From Acetothermia bacterium UBA7521 (GTDB lineage Bacteria; Bipolaricaulota; Bipolaricaulia; Bipolaricaulales; Bipolaricaulaceae), in assembly GCA_002479455.1 (NCBI GenBank), contig DLNB01000050.1:23294-44069 (forward strand): DNA of 20,776 nt. Direction: 5' to 3'. The translations under genes were made by a program, and so were the position numbers. Of this stretch, positions 15,923 to 20,776 are shown in pieces. Below the pieces are notes generated by a model, which did not search any database, was not told the DNA's origin, and saw nothing but the letters and a program-made list of their open reading frames with translations. The stretch's first letter is position 1, and every line of letters starts with the position of its first letter.

Positions 15923-16416
15923 CCGTGTCTCAGGCGCCTATGAGTCTGGAAAGCACGATTGGCCATGTTGCTGGGGTGATCGGAAGCGAAGGGTTCCCAA
16001 CCGGCGAGCGCGCCGCCTTGCGTCGCATCAGTCCTAGCCATCCACCCCCCCTGGCTTTCTACCGGTTTGCTCTGCGACACCTGGGCGAAGGATGGGAAAC
16101 CAGGCTCGCCGACTGGATGACGCTGGTAGCAGGAATCGCCCTCATGAGCCCCAACGCACACCGCCCGGATCGGGGCCTGGGGAGGGCTCTAGCCGAGTCC
16201 GGCTATGCTGAGGCCAGACTGGAACGCCTTCTTGCATCTGAAGGCAGCACGCGCCGCACGCTGCTCCTGCGGACAGCCCGCTTTCTGGCTGCCAAGGGCG
16301 GTCCGTGTAACTGGTCCGAGGTCGCCCAGCTCCTGCTCTCGCGCGAACCAGAGAAGAGGGAACGGATAAACCGGCGCATTGCGCAGGACTACTTCCGCTT
16401 TGCGGATAAGGAGTGA
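15919..16416 (+). CDS. cse2: Cascade small subunit Cse2 (CasB/Cas11e)
   Basis: 165 residues, typical for Cse2, an all-helical protein present as a dimer along the Cascade belly that stabilises the crRNA-target R-loop. Recognition rests on position between cas8e and cas7e and on the family pattern: an N-terminal GERAALRRISPSHPPPLAFYR segment, a central DWMTLVAGIALMSPN block, and a C-terminal arginine-rich EKRERINRRIAQDYFRF tail. The ATG overlaps the cas8e stop (ATGA, 15919-15922), and its own stop overlaps a possible GTG for cas7e. Confidence 0.93.
   Translation: MTVSQAPMSLESTIGHVAGVIGSEGFPTGERAALRRISPSHPPPLAFYRFALRHLGEGWETRLADWMTLVAGIALMSPNAHRPDRGLGRALAESGYAEARLERLLASEGSTRRTLLLRTARFLAAKGGPCNWSEVAQLLLSREPEKRERINRRIAQDYFRFADKE
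16408..16413 (+). promoter_or_regulatory. Ribosome binding site deciding the cas7e start
   Basis: AAGGAG ends 8 nt before the ATG at 16422. The GTG at 16413 overlaps this site and would lack its own, so 16422 is preferred; the resulting N-terminus MFMQIHFLTSYHATLLNRDD also fits the family. Confidence 0.6.
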
Positions 16417-16421
16417 TTCAT

Positions 16422-17597
16422 ATGTTCATGCAGATTCACTTTCTGACGAGCTACCATGCGACCTTACTGAATCGAGACGACGCGGGGCTCGCTAAGCGCA
16501 TCGTCTTCGGAGGCACTCCTCGGTTGCGTGTTTCGAGTCAGTGCCAGAAGAGGCACTGGCGGCAGTGGATGTTAGATCGCACCGACCTTCCCGCTGGTCT
16601 ACGGTCCCGGCACTTCTTCAGCCGCGAGCTCAAGCGTCGGGTCGTCGATGCTGGAGTAGACCAGGACATGGCCCATGCCCTCATCCTCCACTTGGCCAAG
16701 GGCATCCTCACCGCCGCGGGAGAGAAGGAGGCCCTGGATAAAGGAACGCTTGATATGAAGCAACCAGTCCTTCTGGGTCAGCCGGAGGCTGAGTACTTCA
16801 CCAAGCTCATCAAGGAGGCAGCCGAGCAAGGGGGAGAAGATGCTGCCAAGAGACGCCTAGACGACCGCATCAACGAAGGCAAGAAGAACTTCAAGGCGTT
16901 GCTCAGGCAGGCGGGAATCCACAGTGCGGAAGCCGGATTCGAGGGCGCTCTCTTCGGTCGCTTCGTCACCTCCGATGTGTTGTCGCGAGTAGACGCTCCC
17001 GTTCACGTGGCCCATGCCTTCACCACTCACGCGTTGGATACCGAGGTGGACTTCTTCACGGTGGTGGATGACCTGGCAGGAGACGAGGAGACCGGAGCTG
17101 CTCACGCAAACGACATGGAGTTGGGCGCCGGTATCTTCTCCGGGTACGTCGTGGTAGACATCCCGTTACTGGTTTCGAACTTGACTGGCTGCAACCGAGC
17201 GGAGTGGCAAGACCAGGATCACGCCGCCGCACGCGCTCTGTTGGACCTCCTCGTTCACGCTGTGGCCCAGGTCTCCCCAGGAGCCAAGCTTGGGGCCACC
17301 GCCCCGTACGCCCGAGCTGAATGTGTCGTCCTGGAAACAGGAAGGTCACAACCTCGGAGCCTCGCCAATGCCTACCTCCAGCCGGTTCGCCTGGACGCCA
17401 GCCGTGCCCACCCCATGGAAGAGTCTGTCGGAGCTATGGCGAAGTACCTCGGTGCTCTAGAGGCCATGTACGGCGATCACGACGGCACGCGCTATGTGGC
17501 TAGCCTTCATCCGTGGCCTCGAGCCAAAGAACCTGTCCTCCCTCTCCAGGAAGCCGTAGGCAGGAGTCTGGATGACCTCTTCCGCAGGAAGACATGA
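16422..17597 (+). CDS. cas7e: Cascade backbone subunit Cas7e (Cse4/CasC)
   Basis: 391 residues. The first residues MFMQIHFLTSYHATLLNRDD are close to the family consensus (M-F-V-x-L-H-x-L-T-S-Y-x-x-x-x-x-N-R-D-D), and VSSQCQKRHWRQW is the conserved RNA-binding segment that follows. Later typical blocks are ALFGRFVTSD, VAHAFTTHALDTEVDFFTVVDD, and GAGIFSGYVVVDI. Six copies polymerise along the crRNA spacer in Cascade. The start at 16422 is 9 bp after the GTG that overlaps the cse2 stop; see the ribosome binding site entry. The stop overlaps the cas5e ATG by 4 nt. Confidence 0.95.
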   Translation: MFMQIHFLTSYHATLLNRDDAGLAKRIVFGGTPRLRVSSQCQKRHWRQWMLDRTDLPAGLRSRHFFSRELKRRVVDAGVDQDMAHALILHLAKGILTAAGEKEALDKGTLDMKQPVLLGQPEAEYFTKLIKEAAEQGGEDAAKRRLDDRINEGKKNFKALLRQAGIHSAEAGFEGALFGRFVTSDVLSRVDAPVHVAHAFTTHALDTEVDFFTVVDDLAGDEETGAAHANDMELGAGIFSGYVVVDIPLLVSNLTGCNRAEWQDQDHAAARALLDLLVHAVAQVSPGAKLGATAPYARAECVVLETGRSQPRSLANAYLQPVRLDASRAHPMEESVGAMAKYLGALEAMYGDHDGTRYVASLHPWPRAKEPVLPLQEAVGRSLDDLFRRKT

Positions 17598-18322
17598 AGG
17601 CACTGATCCTACGACTGGATGCTCCTATGATGAGCTTTGGCACGGTGCTGGTCGATCAGCATGGGTTCATCGACCGCTTCCCAGGCGTATCCATGCTCTG
17701 CGGACTCATCGCCAACGCCCTAGGCTGGCACCACAAGGAGTTTGACCTCCTCCAGACATTGCAGTCACGCATCTCCTACGCTGCCCGCTGGGATGTTCAT
17801 CCAGAAAGAACCGTCGACTACCACACCGTGGATCTTGGACAGCCCAAGATGCGCGAAGAAGGCTGGACCACCCAAGGAGAACCTGAACACCGTGCAGGAG
17901 GGCCAGATGCAAGGTTCGGTACACACCAGCGCTACCGCCACTACTGGGCTGATGGCCTGATGACAGTAGCACTCAGCTTAACGGGGGAGGGCACGCCCTC
18001 CCTGGATGATGTGGTGCACGCACTGCGATATCCAGCAAGGCCCTTGTTCCTCGGAAGGAAGACCTGCTTGCCCTCGCGACCCCTGCTAGACCCTCAATCT
18101 CCTATCGTTGAGGGAGATGACCTCCTCTCAATCCTGATCAAGATTCCTATATGGGAGCGCGGCGATTCGCGTGATGACTTTGAGGCATGCTGGCCTGCCG
18201 AACTGGAGAGCAGCCAACGAGCTCATATCCGACGCGTGTATGACCTGCGCGATTGGCACAACCAGCTTCCGACAGGAAGCCGCTTGCGCGCAGAAGGGCT
18301 GATTGGCAAGGGGCATACATGA
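17594..18322 (+). CDS. cas5e: Cascade subunit Cas5e (CasD)
   Basis: 242 residues. The N-terminal strand KALILRLDAPMMSFGTVLVDQ is the Cas5 RAMP signature (L-R-L-x-A-P-M-x-S-F-G). Then come GVSMLCGLIANALGW, the DYHTVDLGQP segment, GTHQRYRHYWADG and the Cas5e-type PARPLFLGRKTCLPSRPL. The protein caps the 5' handle of the crRNA in Cascade. The ATG overlaps the cas7e stop and the stop overlaps the cas6e ATG (ATGA both times), so stoichiometry is probably set at translation. Confidence 0.95.
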   Translation: MKALILRLDAPMMSFGTVLVDQHGFIDRFPGVSMLCGLIANALGWHHKEFDLLQTLQSRISYAARWDVHPERTVDYHTVDLGQPKMREEGWTTQGEPEHRAGGPDARFGTHQRYRHYWADGLMTVALSLTGEGTPSLDDVVHALRYPARPLFLGRKTCLPSRPLLDPQSPIVEGDDLLSILIKIPIWERGDSRDDFEACWPAELESSQRAHIRRVYDLRDWHNQLPTGSRLRAEGLIGKGHT

Positions 18323-19050
18323 GCGAGCTGCACATGATCGAGCTGCGTCCGGATGTGGTCGCCCTCCTGCGGTTCGCCCACAGCCAGGGACTGGCTCCTG
18401 TTGGCGATGATGGCGATCTGGGCTACGCCGTGCACGCGTGGATGGCCGCTGCGTTCGGCAAGTCGGCACCCAGACCGTGGCGACTCCTGGCCGATCAACG
18501 GCGCCCACCACGCATACTGGGGTATGCCCGGTGCGGTGCTCTCGCATTGCGCCAGCGGCTTCACGAGTTCGCCGAACCTGGCGTCTTCGCTGTGTGCTCG
18601 GATCCTGACGCGGAGATCGCTAGCCGGCCCATGCCCACCTGGAACGCGGGACGGCGCTTGGGGTTTGAAGTCCTCTGCTGTCCGGTGGGCCGCAAGTCCC
18701 GAAGCGGTATGGAGAAGGACCTCTTCCTTATCCGTGCGGATGTTGACGAGGAGGGCAGCTTGAGCAGGGACGCTGTGTACTGCGACTGGACACGCGAGCA
18801 GCTGCAGCGCTACGAAGGTGCACATGTCAACGCGATCCGGCTAGGGGGGTTCCGACTGGTCCGTCAGGTCCGTCGCCCACGCGAGTCCCGCGGTGGACGT
18901 GGCCAGAGCCGTCTCGTCCGACCGCAGGCACTTCTGCAGGGCGAACTCACTGTGGCCGACCCGGAAGCCTTTGCCTCCTTGCTGAGCCGAGGAGTGGGGC
19001 GGCATCGAGCCTTTGGTTACGGCATGCTGCTCCTGAGACCCCCATCGTGA
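18319..19050 (+). CDS. cas6e: crRNA-processing endonuclease Cas6e (CasE/Cse3)
   Basis: 243 residues from the ATG overlapping the cas5e stop; a longer in-frame start at 18253 lies inside cas5e and is unlikely. Cas6e cuts the pre-crRNA at the base of the repeat hairpin and stays bound to the 3' handle. The segment DLGYAVHAWMAAAFG aligns with the E. coli DLYQLHQGLWHLF region, which makes His39 the likely catalytic His. The C-terminal Gly-rich loop GVGRHRAFGYGMLL is the classic Cas6/RAMP signature. The N-terminal 25 residues and the DQRRPPRILGYARCGAL stretch differ from the enterobacterial form, so this is a divergent Cas6e. The stop overlaps the cas1 GTG. Confidence 0.92.
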   Translation: MSELHMIELRPDVVALLRFAHSQGLAPVGDDGDLGYAVHAWMAAAFGKSAPRPWRLLADQRRPPRILGYARCGALALRQRLHEFAEPGVFAVCSDPDAEIASRPMPTWNAGRRLGFEVLCCPVGRKSRSGMEKDLFLIRADVDEEGSLSRDAVYCDWTREQLQRYEGAHVNAIRLGGFRLVRQVRRPRESRGGRGQSRLVRPQALLQGELTVADPEAFASLLSRGVGRHRAFGYGMLLLRPPS

Positions 19051-19946
19051 ACCGCTCTACCCTGCTTCCGGGACGCCTTGGTCTGGCCGAGGCGCGTGTC
19101 CCCCATGTTGACCGCCACGGGCTGCTCTGGCTCTCTCGGGGCAATCTCTACGTGGAGAGCGGAACGTTGCGGTTCCTTGCTGCCGCGTCCGAGGGAATGG
19201 AACCAGGCGACTACGCCATTCCCTACCAGACTGTGTCCCTGATTCTGCTGGGACCGGGGACAACCGTAACCCATGATGTGCTCCGCATCCTGGCCCGTCA
19301 TGGAACGCTCCTGGCCGCAGTCGGCGAAGGCGGAGTCAAGTTCTACACTGCTCCCCCCATGGGCCAAGGACGTTCGGACGTCGCTCGTGCGCACGCTCGT
19401 CTGTGGGCAGACGCAGCCACGCGAATGGAGATCGCCCGACACATGTACACCCATCGATTCCGGGAAGACCCCGTCCCCCACTGCGATATTGCTGCCCTCA
19501 GAGGCATCGAGGGGGCACGGCTGAAGGAGTGCTATCGCATACTGGCACGGAAGTACAGCGTCGAGTGGAAGGGACGGCGTTACGACCGACAGAACCCACA
19601 GGCCGCTGACCTGCCCAATCAGGCCATCAACCATGCCGCTACGTTCGTCGAGGCCGCTGCGGATGTCGCAGTGGCCGCAGCCGGAGCCTTGCCCCCGCTC
19701 GGGTTCATTCACGAGGAGCCGAGCAACGCGTTCACCCTGGATATCGCGGATCTCTGGAGGGATGAAGTGACCCTCCCGCTGGCGTTCTCGGTGGCGGCCA
19801 GAGTTTCCCCCGGCTCCGCGGGCAGCCTTGAGCGTGCCATCCGCTACGAGGCCAGCGCATGGTTCCGGAAGCGCAAGCTGATCCCGGCCATGATCGACCG
19901 GATAAAGGAGCTTCTGCGTGTCGATGACGGTAGTAGTGACGCGTAA
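19047..19946 (+). CDS. cas1: CRISPR integrase Cas1, type I-E
   Basis: 299 residues, normal for I-E Cas1. With Cas2 it forms the complex that captures prespacers and inserts them at the leader-proximal repeat. The metal site is intact: Glu155 in LRGIEGARLKE, His222 in GFIHEE, Asp232 and Asp235 in TLDIADLWRDE. The His-to-Asp spacings of +10 and +13 equal those of E. coli H208/D218/D221. Other I-E markers are the N-terminal RLGLAEARVPHVDRHGLLW and GVKFYTAPPMGQGRSD. The GTG start overlaps the cas6e stop, and the cas1 end overlaps cas2 by 29 nt. Confidence 0.96.
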   Translation: MNRSTLLPGRLGLAEARVPHVDRHGLLWLSRGNLYVESGTLRFLAAASEGMEPGDYAIPYQTVSLILLGPGTTVTHDVLRILARHGTLLAAVGEGGVKFYTAPPMGQGRSDVARAHARLWADAATRMEIARHMYTHRFREDPVPHCDIAALRGIEGARLKECYRILARKYSVEWKGRRYDRQNPQAADLPNQAINHAATFVEAAADVAVAAAGALPPLGFIHEEPSNAFTLDIADLWRDEVTLPLAFSVAARVSPGSAGSLERAIRYEASAWFRKRKLIPAMIDRIKELLRVDDGSSDA

Positions 19947-20217
19947 CGCTTCAGCCCGTATGCGAGGGTTCCTTGCCTCGTCAATGCTCGAGCTGGGTCC
20001 CGGCGTCTACACAGGATCGAGGCTGTCGGTTGCAGTACGCGAGCGTGTATGGAAGGTGCTGGAAGACTGGTTCAGTGCAGAGGACGAGGCGAGCGTTGTC
20101 ATGGTGTGGCAGGAGTCGGCGGTGCCTGCAGGACAAGCTGTCAGAGTGCTGGGTATCCCGCCGGTGGGATTGACAGAGGTGGATGGCATGGTACTGGCAC
20201 GAAGAAGCGTCTCGTGA
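19918..20217 (+). CDS. cas2: Cas2, type I-E form
   Basis: 99 residues from GTG 19918, preceded by AAAGGAG (19904-19910, 7-nt spacer). ATG 19924 is an alternative two codons later. The N-terminus MSMTVVVTRNASARMRGFLASSMLELGPGVYTG is typical of the I-E Cas2 family (T-V-V-V-x-x-N-x-x-x-R-x-R-G-x-L then G-V-Y-x-G). It continues with ERVWKVLEDWF and SVVMVWQE. Cas2 is the structural bridge between Cas1 dimers. It is shorter at the C-terminus than some I-E Cas2 proteins. The stop is 23 bp before the first CRISPR repeat. Confidence 0.94.
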   Translation: MSMTVVVTRNASARMRGFLASSMLELGPGVYTGSRLSVAVRERVWKVLEDWFSAEDEASVVMVWQESAVPAGQAVRVLGIPPVGLTEVDGMVLARRSVS

Positions 20218-20240
20218 ACAACACGGATTCGAGGGCAAGG

Positions 20241-20634
20241 GGCTCCCCCGCACACGCGGGGATCGACCGCCAGTAGCTGCGGACAGTCCCCAGCCACTGA
20301 TGGCTCCCCCGCACACGCGGGGATCGACCCCAATTACCAGAGACCTTCCCTGCGGGGGTCATGGCTCCCCCGCACACGCGGGGATCGACCCGTACTGGTG
20401 GATCGTCTTTCCGCTCATCGCTAGGCTCCCCCGCACACGCGGGGATCGACCTGATGAACATTGAGCCGGAGAGGGAAGCCGATTGGCTCCCCCGCACACG
20501 CGGGGATCGACCGCTACGATGCGGACGGATGGCTCAGCTCCGCGGGGCTCCCCCGCACACGCGGGGATCGACCCCGTTCCGCGAACGTCCCCTTCTTCGC
20601 GGGCGGGGCTCCCCCGCACACGCGGGGGTCGACC
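20241..20634 (+). CRISPR. Type I-E CRISPR array, seven readable 28-nt repeats
   Basis: Repeats start at 20241, 20302, 20363, 20424, 20485, 20546 and 20607, an exact 61-nt period (28-nt repeat, 33-nt spacer; or 29/32 in the E. coli convention). The repeat begins GGCTCCCCCGC and ends GCGGGGATCGACC, with a CCCCGC/GCGGGG hairpin. Its orientation, with the GGGGATNNACC end at 3', says the plus strand is the crRNA strand and the 5' handle is ATCGACC preceded by the Cas6e cut. The first six repeats are identical. The seventh has A changed to G at 20628, either the usual decay of a leader-distal repeat or a read error near the poor end. Six complete distinct spacers are visible and a seventh is partly legible. 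An eighth repeat is expected at 20668 but is lost in homopolymer sequence. Confidence 0.97.
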
Positions 20635-20640
20635 CGCTTT

Positions 20641-20776
20641 TGGGGGGGTTCAGAAGGGTGCTGGGGGGGGTCCCCCCCCGGGGGGGGGGGGGGGGGGGAC
20701 AACCCCCCCCCCCCCCCCCCCCTCTCGCCGGGGGGGGCCCCCCCCCCCCCCCCCCTTTGCCCCCCCCCCCCCCCCC
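20641..20776. other. G/C homopolymer run at contig end, probable sequence artefact
   Basis: From about 20641 the text degenerates into long G and C blocks. Around 20661-20690 the order G-run, T, C-run, G-run matches a repeat (GGCTCCCCC...GCGGGG) whose distinguishing bases have been lost, which suggests base-calling or consensus failure over the array hairpins rather than real DNA. Nothing should be read from it, and the true array length is unknown. Confidence 0.8.

Overview
This is a high-GC bacterial window of 20.8 kb that ends at a contig edge. Nothing in it fixes the taxonomy. Its GC-rich codon use, a lone gyrB next to tRNA-Ala, a succinyl-CoA synthetase beta gene without its alpha partner, and a dispersed murF suggest an uncultured, non-model phylum (something like Bipolaricaulota is only a guess).

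Left block (1-2682, all minus strand): three consecutive genes, each preceded by its own c-di-GMP-I (GEMM-I) aptamer. In transcription order they are a secreted subtilisin-like protease (1464-2546), a 106-residue protein with a ribbon-helix-helix fold followed by two MshEN-type c-di-GMP-binding motifs (933-1253), and an exported DUF11-type surface protein truncated by the window start (1-803). Two strong sigma-70-type promoters (TTGACA, 17-bp spacer) precede the first two aptamers. The second aptamer overlaps a textbook intrinsic terminator. This looks like a compact c-di-GMP-controlled secretion and adhesion locus. It carries a candidate regulator that may bind the same second messenger as the RNA in its own leader, and it is the most unusual part of the window.

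Middle block (2683-11270): housekeeping. tRNA-Ala(GGC) and gyrB are on the minus strand. Divergent from gyrB is a tight plus-strand operon: sucC, an S55 (SpoIVB-type) peptidase-domain protein, and murF. Convergent to it are two minus-strand membrane-protein genes, DUF554 and an MFS transporter, that overlap by a GTGA.

Right block (11271-20776): a complete type I-E CRISPR-Cas locus on the plus strand in the order cas3, cas8e, cse2, cas7e, cas5e, cas6e, cas1, cas2. Nearly every junction overlaps, often as ATGA or GTGA. The array lies only 23 bp after cas2 and has seven readable 28-nt repeats at an exact 61-nt period, before the sequence collapses into G/C homopolymers. The 470-bp gap before cas3 holds a promoter-like element, two inverted repeats and what may be the decayed start of a helicase gene. 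The cas gene set needed for adaptation, processing and interference is intact as far as the sequence shows.
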